A DNA stretch of 64,000 bases from Siderastrea siderea (GCA_964030785.1 OZ034966.1:1496501-1560500); one strand, 5' to 3'. Counted from the first letter of the stretch, positions 40,301-53,673 are shown. Translations and numbers: made by a program. The notes: generated by a model not told the origin, from the sequence alone.

Positions 40301-43300
40301 GAGAAAAATCACCCGGCTGCGAATTTAAATAAAGCAGAAATTGCAACAGCGTCACTAAGACACAAATCAAAATTGTTCCGTAGTGCTTGATTTCTTAAAA
40401 CAACAAGAAACTGTGCAGAAATAGAAATTTAAGCATTTAGCGTTGTGTTTACAATTAATTTCTTCCATCAATCATCACGTCGATTATTAAAATTTAACAA
40501 ACGGTAGGATTTACCAAGAAGGCATTCCACTTCAAAATATCAAGACAAAACATGAAAGACACGGTGAAATGGGAAAGAAGCATTTAATAAAAACTATCGA
40601 CATTCATGGCGAGTCGGTACGAAAATCATAAAGCAATCTAAACAAGTACTAAACGTACTACCAAGAAGGAAGGAAGGGCGAAATTTTTTCGACTATAACA
40701 CGCAAAATTGAACAGATTGTGAGAACAGATTACAAACTTGCTCCGTTTCAACTCCAGCAACTAATATGATGAAATCGTACAGCTTCAATCCGCTTTGAAC
40801 GATGATTAAAACAATGTTTCAGGAAAAATAAAACACTTACCATATTTCACAGCCAATAATTAGATGATTTTTTTCCAAATTTTTTACATCGTTCACTTTC
40901 GAGCAGTTTTATTGATTCATTCAGCTTTCCAATGAAACGCTACAACACTTCGCAATGTTTTGGCGCCTTTTTCTTTCAGTCATGTGATCGATTTTTGTTC
41001 CCTTTTTCTCTGTTTTATCTCTTTTCTCATTTTTTGCCTTTCTTTCTTGGTTTTTTGAAATAGTGGCTAAGTTTTGAATAAAACAATTATTCTACTCGGG
41101 CTTGCTGGATGTCAAATGATTATAACCAACGAGGCGCGTAGCGCCTCGTTGGTTATCTATCATTTGATATCCAGCGCGCCCTCGGAGAATATAATTGTTA
41201 AATATCATCCTCAAATTAAAACAACGTTTAACCTGTTACTAATAGAGGGGGACGTATTAGGTTTGTTTCTATGTCTGGCTTTAGTCTAGTCATGATCAAT
41301 GCCTTTGTTGTTGTCCTGGTGGCGATGGTTTGTCTTTTTGACATGTCTTTGTCACTTCAAAAGGAAACAAAAAATCCACAACTACATTTCATTTCGTTAG
41401 GGAAAGAGAAGGCTTTTCGAAAAATCGATTGCATTTTCCCCGCCGATGCTGCAGTCCTTAAAACGTTTTTTTGTAGCACAGTTTTTGTACACTGTCTGTT
41501 TATCTTATTTGCACAGCTTCCAGCAAAACCAGAAAAGAACCTAGAGTGGTCTTCATTGTCAGTACAGTGAACCTTGTTCTTCAGCAAAAGGAGCGATTTG
41601 AAGCCTTCCTTGGTGACAAGTACTCAGTGGGTGAAATCTCTGGAGCTAACTCAACAGAGATCCCGCTCAAGTTCCTCCTTCAGAATCACAATGTCGTAGT
41701 GATGACGGCCCAGATACTTGTAAACGCTCTTAAAAGTGATTTCAAGGGGGAACGAGTGGAGCTGAAAGACATCACTCTGTTGCTATTTGATGAATGCCAC
41801 CATGCCCATAAGGAGCACCCATACAACAGCATAATGGAGAAGTATCTTGCTTTGAAGGCTCAAGCTGGACACCAGCACAGCTTGCCACAGGTGAGAGAAC
41901 ACACTTACTGGCGTTTCCGCTCGCGAGCTAATTGCATAAAGCGTGCACAAAAAGCGTGCTACCTTTCTAATCACCGAGTCGTTCTTTGTCACTTAACTGG
42001 CTCGTCATTTTGTTTTGACCGCACTTGACGAGAGCAAAGTTTGCAGGTTTTTTGGCATGACAACGGGGAGGGAGAAAAGTGGGTTTTATCATAACACTTG
42101 GTAATTTTCTCGTTGTCGTATTGGCTGTGCTTTTATTATTGTTTTTTGTTGGTATCGGATCCACTGATGTTGTGTTGACTCTTGATTGGCTCATAATAAG
42201 ACTGCTCAGATTGTTAGTGCCCGAAGAGCTCCTTAGAAGACTACATTCAACCGCACCAGGTAAACTTTGTCTCTTTGTTTTTTTGTTTTTGTTATTTTTT
42301 TTTTCCAATAGATCATCGGCCTGACAGCCTCCCTTGGTACAGGTAAAGCCAAGAGTGTGGAAAAAGCAGAAGAGCATATTGTTGTCGTGTCTGCGAATCT
42401 AGATGCTGAAGTCATTTCAACTGTCCAGAAAAATCGGGAGGAGCTTGAAATGTATGCGAACATACCTTCACGGGAAGTACAGTTCGTACCCAGGAATGAC
42501 CAAGATCCATTCGAAAAGATTATCTCAAAGGTAATTCATTTACGATACATTACATGTAAAACCCAAATCAAAACCAGGTACGAGAGTAAACTATAACAAA
42601 TTAAACGTGTCAGATGGTTTTTCCCCTCTTGTCCCTTGCATCAAATTCTCTTTTCGCTGGTGTATCTTTTAAACCAGTCGAACCTGTAGTAGATGGTCAT
42701 AAAGCCGTTAGCCAGCCATTTCCCACGGGTGGCCGTTTTAAAATAACCGATGGCATCTTTTCTGTCGTAGGTTCTAAAACCAACATAAATGCAACACAAC
42801 TGACGCTTTTTAAACTCACGATGGCGTCCCCCCCCCCCTTTTTTTTAGATAATGGACAAAATAGAAGCCCAAGTTAAGCAAGTTAAGAGAATGCAAGGGA
42901 AATCTCACAAGGTAGGGCCTCCGGACAAAGCTGGTCAGCAGTATCGCCAGTGGGTAGAGGAACTCTACAAAGATTCTGTGGCTGCTGGGGACCGGTACCT
43001 AGTGACCTATACAGAACATCTCCGTGAGTATCACGTCGCACTGACTTTAAACGCAAACACACGAATGAAGAATGCAAGAAAGTATCTGCACAAATACTTC
43101 GATGCGTTAGACAAACAGAAGTTCACAGAAATTGACGAAAATTTGGAAAAGCTCTTCCAAAGAGCTATGCAAGCGCTGGATAAATACATCGAGCAACATG
43201 GTGAGCCTGACAATCCGCTCCTGACGACACTGAAAGAAATGCTTTTACAAAACTACCGAGATGCCAAACCAAAGGAAGGCAATGGAGATCAACCTAAAAA

Positions 43301-46300
43301 GGAGGAAGATGGCAGAGAAGATAAAGTTGTCACTGAAGAAGAGAAAGGTGAAGAAAGGAAAGGTGATCACAGTCCATTAAAAGCAGCCGATCAAAACAAC
43401 GAGAGAACCGTGAACGATAGCAAAGATGCATCCAAGAAGGCATGTGACAAGGCTAGTGAATCTGCTCAAGAAGAGGAAGGAAGAGAAGAAGAGAACCTGG
43501 GCAATAAAGAAGGGGCGAATACAACAACAGAGAACCCATCAGAAAACGCCAGCAGTGAGCGCGGCGAAGCCGATCAGGCGCGAGTTCAGAACCCTGATGA
43601 ACTGGAAAGTGCTGCAATCAGTAAATCTAAAGCTAAGGAAGAAGAAGACGGCGGCGCAATGGATAGACAAGAAGACAACAAAGCCATTAAGTCTTCAGAC
43701 GCAACAGCCGAAGGCAAACCTTCTGATGAAGACAGAGCTCATCGCGCAGAATGGGACGGTCCTAAAGGCATCCTGTTTACAAGAACTCGCGAGTCCACAG
43801 ATGCTTTGCTGGACTGGATCAAAGAAACTGAAGAGTTAAACGCTGTCTTCAGGCCAAAGCCACTTGTTGGCAGTGGAGATGGCAACAGTAAGTACTTTTC
43901 ATATCCCAAGAGGAGGGGGAATGTTTGAAACGTAGTTCTTGCGTGCATTCGTGACTTCACTTTACTGACGGGTTTGTTCATTTGCACTCATCTCTAGAGA
44001 ACTAGACTTTGATTTTCTTCGAAGTGAAGATAATTTTGTACATAAAGTGACCAATCATTACATTCGCTGGAATGTTTTGGATCACCAAAGAACACGTGCA
44101 CATAAAATACCTATGTCAAAGGGTAACTACCTTCACAGTGATAATTTTCGTCCAGGCCCAAAGAAATAAACTATGCTATGAGATGAAGTAAAACAGGTAT
44201 AAATAGCTAAACCATTCCCAGCCCCCAACGGGAATCGAACCCATGACCTTCCAGATAAGGGTTGGAACGCTCTACCGCTGAGCTATGAAAGACTCATGAT
44301 GAGCGAGGTCATACAAATTATACAAATTAGGGTTATGCGCCGTGGGACCCGCATCGCGCAGGTACGAACTATGACAAGAGATCTGTAAGCACAAACTACC
44401 CGCATCGCGCTGGCGCTCTAAAGTACTGTACATGACAAATCTCATGATGTGAAACAGGTATGAATGGATAATAAATGAATAAATAAATGTCAAGATCTCC
44501 TATGAGATGTCTGAAAAATTAAAAAAAAAAAACTCTTTCTGTTCTCGTTCATTTTAGTTGGAATGACTCAGAATGAACAGGAAGCAGTCATCAAAAGATT
44601 CAAAACTGGAGAAAAGAACCTTCTGTTGGCAACTAGTGTGGCAGAAGAAGGCCTGGACATCAGTGACTGTAACTTTGTCATCCGCTACGATATGATGGGC
44701 AACGAGATCTCCTCTGTGCAATCACGTGGACGTGTTAGGTACGCAGAATGACAGGTTAAAAGCTTCATGAATGCATGAACGTCTACATAAATCTATACAG
44801 ATTTGTGTCCGTATCATATTATGTGTAATCAGCTAATTTCGTTGTATCCCTAAGTATACATATGTTATTCCCCGGCCGGGAGGTCTGTATAAGGAATAAC
44901 TGTGCCCGGGGTGTTGAGTACGGCCCAAGGCCGCAGACCGGGGGCCGTACTCAAGACCAAGGGCAAAGTTTTCCCTATACGGACCGACTGCGGTCGGTGA
45001 ATAACGTGTTTATTTTTTTCTGCAATTTTGGAGGTGGAACGAGGCGAATTGGTTTGAGAACTGTTTGTGAACAGTCCTTCTACGTGCGCTAGTTCCCACG
45101 ATCAAAGTAAAGTTAAAATTATTAAGCTTACGAAAAAGAACCGCAAGCAAACCGTTGGGATAAAGGATAGACTGACGATAAAACAGAACTAAAAATATGT
45201 CATTTAAAAAAATAAGCGTTAAGAACAAACCCCGACGTCTCATAGCAAAAATAAAGAAATAAGCTTTGTATTGTTGCAGATGAAATCACACGTTTAAATT
45301 TGGTTTTCGGTACCGAAAGATCTTTAAAACAAGTAAGATTTTTAGTGGAAACTAATCAAGGCTTACACACCACAAATTCCACCGCGTATCTTAGTAGTTT
45401 AAACATTTTTGTTTGTTCTTGGTCAAGATTAGCCAATCAGATTCAAGAATTTAGGATTCCTGACCGCTGAGATGCTTCAGAAAAAAATAAAATACAATAG
45501 ATTCACTTACACATGCGTGATTAATCTAATAGCTGTCTTTTGTGGGGTCGTTTAAAATACATTTTACTGTTTAAAAGGGATGCAACAGCCCATGCGCCTT
45601 GTTATAAAAAGTGTCGCCTTAACTATATAGCTCAAGCAAATCCACCTTTGCGCTATAACTCTCTTTAAAAAAAAAGACTGCCCGCATTTGCCCGTGATAA
45701 GTGTTCGCTGCATTGCTTATCTTACCGAACAGGGCAGAAAATGGAAAGTACAGCGTATTAGCTGGTCATTCAGGAGCCTTGAAGAGGGAGCACACAAGCA
45801 AGTTTCGAGAAATCCTGATGACTGAAGCTCTTACTAGAGTACAGAGTATGGATCCTCAAAAATTTACTAAAACTGTAAGTACTTGAACTATTCTGGTGGG
45901 CGGCCCACAAATGAGTTATCCACCACGCATGATTTAGAATAGGTATTCAATGCATTCATGCGGCTGATATATACAGCCACAGAGAGAAGTGCAAACAGTC
46001 AACTTGAAACGTTTCCACGTGTTTTTTTGTGGCAAAGCGTTATCGTGGCGTTCTACGTTTGTGGCAATCAGATTTCAGATTTGGACCGTCAGACTGGAGA
46101 ACGAACACTGTAGTGGAATTTTATTTCATTTCATTTTGTCTTTTTTTGAAAAACGAAATGCCCCATGATGTTGCCCCGACTAGTGAGGGACCAAAGATTA
46201 TTTTGTTTGCTTCCAAAGATATTCAAATGATAACGTAGACAATCGTTAGAATCGAGTAGCCATGGCCATTTCATTAGCCGACTGTTCATATTAGAAGGCG

Positions 46301-48111
46301 GAAACTCGTCACAGAAGGAATTCTGTCTATTTTTCTGTCTAAACCGACGGTAAAATAGGGCGGAAAACTCGTCTTAGACGGGTAACTGTCTTAAATTTAT
46401 GATAGACACGAAAATCACAACGAGTTTTTTTCGCTTGCACTGGTCTTCAGACGAGTTTCCCGTCCAAGACGGTTTTCCGTCCACTAATATGAATTCGGCA
46501 ATTGAAATTACGAAAAACTGATGTTGATAAAGGTGGAAATCGTCAAAAAATATTTGTACCTAACGGGGAAAAGGAAGTTTGAAGCCAACCCTTCGTTCAG
46601 GCAAACCATCTAGGTCACCCCATGTGAGTTTTCTTGCAACATAGTGCAGCGCAGGGAAAACATTTCACGGGGAACTTAACCCCAAATTCTTTTTCTGATA
46701 CCCAGTGTACGTCGTTTAGTCGCGTCATCTGGAAAAAAGGAGCATTTGCATTGTAGGACGTCACGAACGAAGCTGTAGCCATTTTGAATGAAACTCGCTC
46801 TCGATCCCTAAAAAGAGTAAAGACGTCACTTCAGGTTTTGAAAAGATAGTTGCAAACGCAAAGGATTATGGGTTACTATTCGTCCCTGATCTGACTTTGC
46901 TGTGGTAGACAGCCTGGAAGACGCAGATAGGGGTTGGGTCAGGGGTAATTAAGCATGAAGACAGTGAAAAGGTTGCGCTCAAAATGTGCCCTTCCCATTT
47001 CTGCTACGCCGACATCTTTTGACTTTCACTTTCTTCTGTACTATTTTCTTAGGTAAAAGAACTTCAACGTAAGATCTGTCAGGATCGCTACATCAAGAAG
47101 AACATACATGCTATGAAGAAGTCAGTTATCCTGCCAAATGACGTCACTTTCCGCTGCCGGAAGTGCAAAGCAGTGGCATGTCAAGCACATGACATTCGCC
47201 GCATCAAAGGCAGTCACCACGTGATCATTAACAGTGACTTCCGGGATACTAAGGTAAGTCACTCTCTTGAGGTCGGTAAAATAATCTTTTTTAATGGAAA
47301 AACTTAAGCGCTTTTCTATTGCCGATAAAACTTCCAAATGGAATTGAAGTTTGAAGGAAAGAGCTGATCTTTAATTTTCTTCAACTGAAATAACCCATAA
47401 CGGCAGTACTAACATTATAATTAACTGGATTTTAAAACATGATACAGAAAAGATCGCACACCGGTGGTTGCCGTGAAGGTCCAATCCAAGAATAATTTAA
47501 AACGATTGACTACAGCACAGAAATAAACAACAGCAAACTCCACCCGACAACCCAGCCCATGACTCCGAGCCCGGGCCTTGAAACCAAGCCTCTCTGGTAA
47601 AAGCCGAGCGCCTTCATAACAGCGCTATCTCTACTTCCGTAAAGTGTCACGTGGGGCAAAGAAAAACTATTTTACCTCATAGAAATTACTTTCACCAAGC
47701 CCTAGTAAAGTAAAAGTCCAAGACCTTTTTTTAACGTCAATCTATGATGCGTCGAATTTTTAACTAAGCAGACATCAAACCCTTCCTGTTTAATTTATTT
47801 AAAAGGTGGACATTACAAAACATCCCAATCCGAAGATAATTGATGACATCGAAATGAGCAAGAAGATCTTTTGCAAGCAGTGTCACGAGGACTGGGGAGT
47901 CACAGCTCTTATTTGTAGGGTGGAATGGATGTGTATCAAGATCAACAGCTTTGTTCTGGAGTTCCCAGATCGAGATCCTCCGCGGAAGATGTACAAAAAG
48001 TGGAAAGATCTGCCTTTTGGTATCAAAGAGGCGGATCTTGATGAGCTTTTGCAATATGGGGCTGACAAATCAGAATCAACTGATCTCCTGGACGTGGATT
48101 TAGATCTCTAA
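34323..48111 (+). CDS. RIG-I-like receptor (CARD, DExD/H helicase, C-terminal RNA-binding domain), 14 exons
   Basis: Cytosolic sensor of viral RNA. Exons: 34323-34602, 36277-36351, 36445-36587, 37162-37411, 37960-38013, 38980-39033, 39273-39479, 41517-41890, 42312-42530, 42849-43887, 44558-44738, 45733-45874, 47053-47253, 47806-48111. All borders are GT-AG with matching phases; 3,525 bp, 1,174 residues. Residues 1-93: CARD. About 167-249: a domain with [20 protein letters not shown] that I cannot name. 286-354: LREYQKELA and Walker [10 protein letters not shown]. 355-479: motif [13 protein letters not shown]. 480-552: motif [12 protein letters not shown]. 553-690: helical insertion (Hel2i). 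About 690-850: a charged, acidic low-complexity insert absent from vertebrate RIG-I. Then Hel2, with [24 protein letters not shown] and QSRGRVR. The end is a zinc-binding CTD with FRCRKCK and FCKQCHEDW. Only one CARD in this model. Poly(A) signal near 48477. Confidence 0.93.
35547..36021. mobile_element. Harbinger-like nonautonomous element in receptor intron 1
   Basis: TIRs TGTACCGGTCAAATTGAAGC / inverse, flanked by TAA at 35544-35546 and 36022-36024. 475 bp, rich in 'ccccgggca' and 'ggggaatttgaac' motifs. No transposase. Confidence 0.6.
38205..38655. mobile_element. Second copy of the same element family in receptor intron 5
   Basis: Shares the body of the 35547-36021 element (e.g. 'gtgcccggggaggnggg', 'ggggaatttgaacc', 'gtggggcatttgaac'), with ends cttcaacatcccccccc / ggggggggatgttgaa. 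Borders and target duplication not resolved. Confidence 0.6.
41082..41199. repeat. 118-bp near-palindrome in receptor intron 7
   Basis: Left arm 41082-41137 and right arm 41141-41199 around the centre gta, with the core aaccaacgaggcgc/gcgcctcgttggtt perfect and a few small mismatches outward. It can form a long hairpin; probably a foldback element. Confidence 0.75.
44215..44291 (-). repeat. tRNA-derived SINE head in receptor intron 10
   Basis: The minus strand has an A box TAGCTCAGCGG (44285-44275) and a B box GGTTCGATTCC (44241-44231) at tRNA spacing, with an arm-like cttatctggaagg between. The ends do not form a proper acceptor stem, so it is a SINE or tRNA relic, not a tRNA gene. Confidence 0.65.
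44867..45003. repeat. GC-rich inverted repeat fragment
   Basis: Contains gagtacggccc...gggccgtactc around ccgcagaccgg, plus ccgactgcggtcgg. Non-coding, in receptor intron 11; likely a transposon remnant. Confidence 0.45.
47570..47640 (-). repeat. Degenerate tRNA-like SINE fragment
   Basis: Minus strand: tagcgctgttatgaagg (A-box-like) and ggtttcaaggcc (B-box-like). Weaker than the 44215 copy. Confidence 0.3.
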
Positions 48112-51042
48112 GAGTCCTTTCATGCATTATCACTAGAACCGGAAGTTAACGTTATCTACGTGGATGAGAAAGCAGTTCGATTTCTAAAAGTTAAACCGCT
48201 AGTAAAGGTCTAATAATTTTAAATAATTATTAAAGATGTTGTAGTGTAGAGTTAGGGTAGGGGGTCATTAGAGTTAACTTTCAAGAATCAAATTGATAGA
48301 ACTGTCAACAGAAAAATGAGAGTACGTTTTACTGGCGACCGTGTTTGGCCTAGATAAGTAGCCACTTTTGAAACTAGCAGAGGTTTAACATTAAAGTTAT
48401 TTCCACTTTCCGATAGCACAACTCGACTATGGTTACCTACCTGGTTTGAAACTAATCGGTTGCATGAACAGAACTGAATAAATGGCTTCTAGACATCTGA
48501 CGATATACAGTGTTTGTATGGTTGATAGGACACGCTTTTCACAGTAGCGATGTTTTCATGGGAATTTATCGATGTTTGAAAATGCACTTACACTTGTTAA
48601 GGATGCTTATTTTGATAACCTGGAATAAGTTTGATTCGTTCCTAGGTCCCTGTTCGCTTTTTAAGTGGCGAATGGGTTTAATCCCAAGGATGTAAACATT
48701 GCAAATGTAGCCTTATAAACCATCAAATTCTTTTATCTGACGTCAACTGTCAAACTCAATACTTGCACCCAGTCCTCCCGCCTAAGATTATATTCAGCTT
48801 ATCTCGTAGTAGGAAAAAATGAACAATAGCCATAGTCCATAGTATATGGTCTTGGATTTATAGTTTCTACAGATCTTAATATGTTTGAATGTGTAGTTGT
48901 AGACAGCAGGCAAAAAAATTTGAGTAGACCGCGAAGCAAGCATTTCCTTGGATTTTTCTGCGCGTTGGAAGCGTTTTTCACTTTTTCGCCGCGTGAAAGT
49001 TGCTTTCGCGCGGCTAAAAAGTGAAAAATGCTTTCAACGCGCTGAAAAACCCAAGGAAGCGCTCGTAACGCAGGCTAAAATTTGCATCGAGATATTTTAC
49101 AGTTTTACTTTAAGATAAGATAGTTGATCATAAAAACAGAGTTTCTATTCTCATTGGGAACAACATTGTAAGCGAACAAAATAAATTTAGATAACTAGCT
49201 CCAACAAATTCTTTGTGCTCGTCTTGTTTATTACTTGTAGCTTCTGTGTAGCTGTTACCGTTGTTGAATAATTTGTTGTGATGAATATCGGTCAAATCAA
49301 ACTCACATAAAATTAAACCACGACATATACATTTATAACGCCTAGAAGCTTTAAATTGAGATCCAGTACCTTGAGCTCGGCGAACAGCAGGTCTTTAGCA
49401 CATGTAGCAGCACATGGTGCGAGTCGATCACATGGAAAAAAAAAAAGTGGGGATTTTTTTTAATTGAGACAACTGAACTATAAGCGGTTTGGGACCCATC
49501 CTTGGAGACTCAGGGGCAGCTAGTTGGGGCGACAGGATTTTCACGGGCGAAAGTTTACAACAAGAACGGGAGAGCCCCTGGGCATTTACTCTTATGGAAC
49601 GAGTTCCAGAAGTCTTTAAAATCCCCCTCGCTGATTGGCCAGAAAATCAGGAGGCTCTCCCGTTCTTGTTGTTGCCCCTGGATCTCCGAGGATGTTTGGG
49701 ACCAAGCATTTTAGGATATCTGCAAAAAGCTACAAGAAAAATTAAACCTATTTAGGGACAAGGTACTGTTATAATTATTTTTTTATCCAATGAGATGCAA
49801 ATGAGTGTGGAGCGTTTTCCTGCAATCCCCCACCTTTGAGGTTTACAGGAGCTAGTGTAACTGTTAGTCGTTTCAGTTGTTTGCATTTTGGAATCCGCTT
49901 ACGAGCGCTGTCCTCTTATGGGCGGTTTTCATAGCGATAAGCGAGGGTTGGTTGTTCGCACTAAATTGTGAAATGTTACTTCGAAACCAGCTATGTAACC
50001 ACTCATCCAGTAGTTTACCGGAAATCGAGGAAGTTCGCCAAAAAAACTGAGTTGGAACACGTATAGAAAAAGCTAAGACAAAGATTATGTCCTCGAAGGA
50101 TTGGTGTTGTAATTGCACCCAGAATCGTGTTTACACTATAGCAGGAGATCATACTGTAACAGTAGAATTTTCAAGGCTTAATTCAAGACCCTAGTGGATG
50201 ACAAACGGTTAAAAAGGACTCGTCCGGACGTAAAGAAAAACACATACTGTAGCCAATTACAGCAAGCGCACTACATATACGGAGGACACAAATCAGAATT
50301 CGAAAATCGGAGTCATAAACTGTAAGCCAGTTAAGTTTAAGAACGTTTTTGACATGACAGATTGAAAAATAATAAGTTTAATTGTGGACGGCCTATTAAA
50401 CTTTCGAATCACAGCATTTGATAGCATTAGATAGGAAATATCTTTTCGTGCTTCTTTTATCGGGAACACGTGCACGTGGCGGTACGGTAGCATCATCATA
50501 GACGCTGTCCCCCTTTAAAAAGGTTGTCATTGACATCTATTTCAGCCAGATATAGTTAAATGCCGTAAAAACCAAACAATAGATTAATTAGCATGAATCA
50601 TTAACCGTTTGATTATGATTCATTCCCCTTAAAGCAGTTGTCATTGTTTTAAATACGTCAGCTTTGCTCCTTAGATGACTAATAGGAGAAATAAACGTTC
50701 TTGGAATTTTCAGACTATGGTTTGCAAAAAATACATTTAAGGAGCCGTCAACTCGAGCTCTACATCACTTCCTTTAACGTCTGATTTTGTTGTCGGGTCT
50801 GGGCCCGGCTGCATAAAACCTCCACTGAAGTGCTCACTTAAGTAGGTATCAGAAAGCGGAAAAATTGCCATTTTTCATAATTTGACTTTTTTAAATAGTT
50901 AGATAAATTTCCATACGATCTTTCTTTTAAAAAAATCTGCATAAAAAATGTTATATCTGCCGATAGTACCTGCGCGTAAAAGATTTTTTGCATGTTAATT
51001 ACTTAATTGAGCGTTGACAGGTTCTGTCATATGGAAAATTAG
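48112..51042. other. Intergenic after the receptor; two inverted repeats
   Basis: No gene. 48935-49065 is an imperfect inverted repeat (ccttggattttt...gcgcgttggaagcgtttttcac and its inverse). caacaagaacgggagagcc at 49558-49576 is repeated in inverse at 49653-49671. Open frames crossing these repeats are not credible genes. Confidence 0.5.
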
Positions 51043-53316
51043 CAACCTCGTCCCCAGGGTCTTCTCGCTTTTCAAAATGGCGGCGGCTCGGGAGAAGACC
51101 CTGGCACACAGCAGATCACGTGTCTCCAACGAGGATGGAGATGTATTCAAAATGGCGGCTACGGCGAAAAGGGTGAGAAGAACTGGGTACGAGATGCTAA
51201 GGTGAAGATAAACAAATGGCGGAAAAAGCTGAAGTTCAGTTCAAGAAAAAACAGGAAAAACAGACACGTTTTGGATGTCAGAGTCTTAGGAATACGGCAA
51301 AGTGTTAGAGGTCTTGTTTTTGCTGTTCATTGTTTCTTTTTTTTTATTTTAAAGTTAGGAGTAATGGGTTTGAGCGTACTCTACTGCGGAAAACGTACCG
51401 CTATTTGATTCAATGTTGCTCAAGTGAACATATTATATTTTTGTTTCATGAGGCTTTAGGCAATAAATTGTCTTATCGTTACATTGTTACAAATCTGTCC
51501 TTTTAAATATTGTTATAAATTCGTCCTTCTTAACATTATATGCTCCAGCTTAAGACTTTTCGAATATATCAGGTTCAGATTAAGCTTGAAAGATAAATAT
51601 TATGGAGTGAGCTTAGGCCTGTAATAGAAAATGACTCATTTATTTATTTATTTACTTACTTATTTATTTAAGCTTATTTCAGTACAGTGCAACCTCGATT
51701 TAACGAAGTGTAAGGGAATGGGAAAAGAGCAGTGTTGTATGGACTGGTTAAACTAAGTTTTGATCTGGCATATTCCAGGTGCTGCTTTGGAGGCAGTGAT
51801 AATCATTTTGGCTTTCTTGAATTTATTTGTGCCCAGTCCTTGTGCTACAGTTTTGCTTGTACAGTTGAAGGTCTCCAGGCTTTGTCGCTTTCAATATTGT
51901 TTTCTACACTGTAGTTTCAGTAAGTCTCATTAAATACTAGAACTGAGGAGATTGTGAGACTGTAAATAATGGAGAAATAAAGAATTTTAACAGTGGATAG
52001 ATAAAGTCCTCTTTGTACGTTAGACCAGTTCTAGGGATAATATTCCCAGGTTTGAAAAATTTTCTGCTTAACAACTTCAATCAATTGAGTTATTTAGGTG
52101 TAGTTTGAAAGTGTTTGAAAAATTTAAATCAATGGGAAAGAGAGGATTTCAGGAAAAAAAGGGAGAGAAAAAGATTTCATGAAGTTTTGAAATTGGAAAT
52201 TGTAGCTAGGCCTTTAAGCCCCAGTAGTGACAAACAAACATCTAATTTCTCCTTACCATATCACTACTTGTTCAAACATACAGGCCCTGAGAATAAAGGA
52301 AATGATCACCAAAAATAAAATGTCTGGATGTTTATGTGAATTCTCTCAAGTAGTGCCATAAGACATTTACGGAGAATAGTGAGGAGAACATGTTTGTTGA
52401 TATCGGGGCTTAAAGTTAAGAACAAGGAAAGGAATATCATAATTGACTGCTATCAACCTGGGGTGCTCTTATGTGGATATCAGTTTTTGATAGTCTCTTA
52501 AAATGATTTCCCATCTCATGTCTCTACTTTAAAAGTATTCTCATGTCAATCTAAGCCAAATAAAAAGGGTTTGCAGATCCAATTAGAACACCACAAAAAT
52601 CCACTAAAAGTTACAACAGAGGTTCAAAGAAATAACGAGTCATCCTAAAAAGTGGGATTTGTAACTTAAGGTTATAAATATTTTGTAGCACTAGTTTTAT
52701 TTAAGGCTAAGCTCACTCTATAAGAGTTATATTTTTAAGCTATAAATCTTATGGAGTGAGCTTAGGCCTTAAATAAAACTGAGCCTGATATATTTTAAAA
52801 GTCTAAAGATGAAGCATATAATTTTAAGAAGGACGGATTTATAACAATATTCAAGAAGGACGGATTTGTAACAATGTAACGATAAGACAATTTATTGCCT
52901 AAAGCCTCATGAATCAAAAATATAATATGTTCATTTGAGCAACATTGAATCAACTGGCGGTACGGAGTTCGGCAGTCGAGTACGCTCAAACCCATTATTC
53001 TTAACTTTAAAATAACAAAAAAGAAACAATGAACAGCAAAACCAAGACCTCTCACACTTTGCCGTATTCCTAAGACTCTTACATCCAAAACGTGTCTGTT
53101 TTTCCTATTTTTTCTTGAACTGAACTTCAGCTTTTTCCGCCATTTTGTTTATCTTCACTTAGCATCTCGTACCCAGTTCTTCTCACCCTTTTCGCCGTAG
53201 CCGCCATTTTGAATACATCTCCATCCTCGTTGGAGACACGTGATCTGCTGTGTGCCAGGGTCTTCGCCCGAGCCGCCGCCATTTTGAAAAGCGAGAAGAC
53301 CCTGGGGACGAGGTTG
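51043..53316. mobile_element. Long-TIR nonautonomous DNA transposon (Mutator-like) with 10-bp target duplication
   Basis: 2,274 bp, starting CAACCTCGTCCCCAGGGTCT and ending with the inverse. Flanked by identical ggaaaattag at 51033-51042 and 53317-53326. The TIRs are about 580-620 bp, with small differences. Both contain several AAAATGGCGGC motifs close to the tip. The ~1.1-kb centre has no transposase; a 67-codon frame (52115-52318) is Lys/Arg-rich without motif. A 9-10-bp duplication and long TIRs fit Mutator-like elements. Confidence 0.8.
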
Positions 53317-53394
53317 GGAAAATTAGCGGGACAAGAAGTCACGTGACATCAAAGCACACATGCGAAGTTGACACGCGATTTATGCGCTTTGTTG

Positions 53395-53673
53395 ATGCCT
53401 GGCAAAAGAAAGAGATCTTGCCCATTTTCTTCGTCAAAACGGAGGCGAAAGAAAGCTAAGGAAAGTTTCAACCAAGAATGTGCAGCCATTTCAGCTGCAA
53501 GTGACAGAGGGTCGTATTACAACCAGCAGGAATGGCTCGAAGAAGTGGAAGACCATGTAAACAATAGAGAAGTGAGCGAGCAGACGGTCGACCAGATGAG
53601 CGCGAGCCGCGCAAAAATACAGCTAAATGAATCCGTGGAGGTTTTCCGCGTTTTATCTTGTCTTCTACGCTGA
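53395..53673 (+). CDS. Hypothetical 92-residue basic protein or exon
   Basis: Open frame MPGKRKRSCPFSSSKRRRKK... with an early nuclear-localisation-like basic cluster and a polar helical rest (QQEWLEEVEDHVNN). No family recognised and no clear donor site at the end. It lies just outside the transposon at 53316, upstream of a minus-strand exon in divergent-like proximity. It may be chance. Confidence 0.3.
   Translation: MPGKRKRSCPFSSSKRRRKKAKESFNQECAAISAASDRGSYYNQQEWLEEVEDHVNNREVSEQTVDQMSASRAKIQLNESVEVFRVLSCLLR

Noticed and set aside
41074..41289. 71-codon frame across the palindrome
   Set aside because: The frame is produced by the 118-bp near-palindrome and has no protein-like features.
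43426..43839. 137-codon frame inside the receptor gene
   Set aside because: Shadow of exon 10 in another frame; the receptor reading matches the helicase family on both sides.
44215..44291. Functional tRNA gene
   Set aside because: A and B boxes are present, but the acceptor-stem ends do not pair; a SINE fits better.
49489..49755. Overlapping 88- and 70-codon frames
   Set aside because: Both read through an inverted repeat (49558-49671); different frames look equally open, as expected from repeats.
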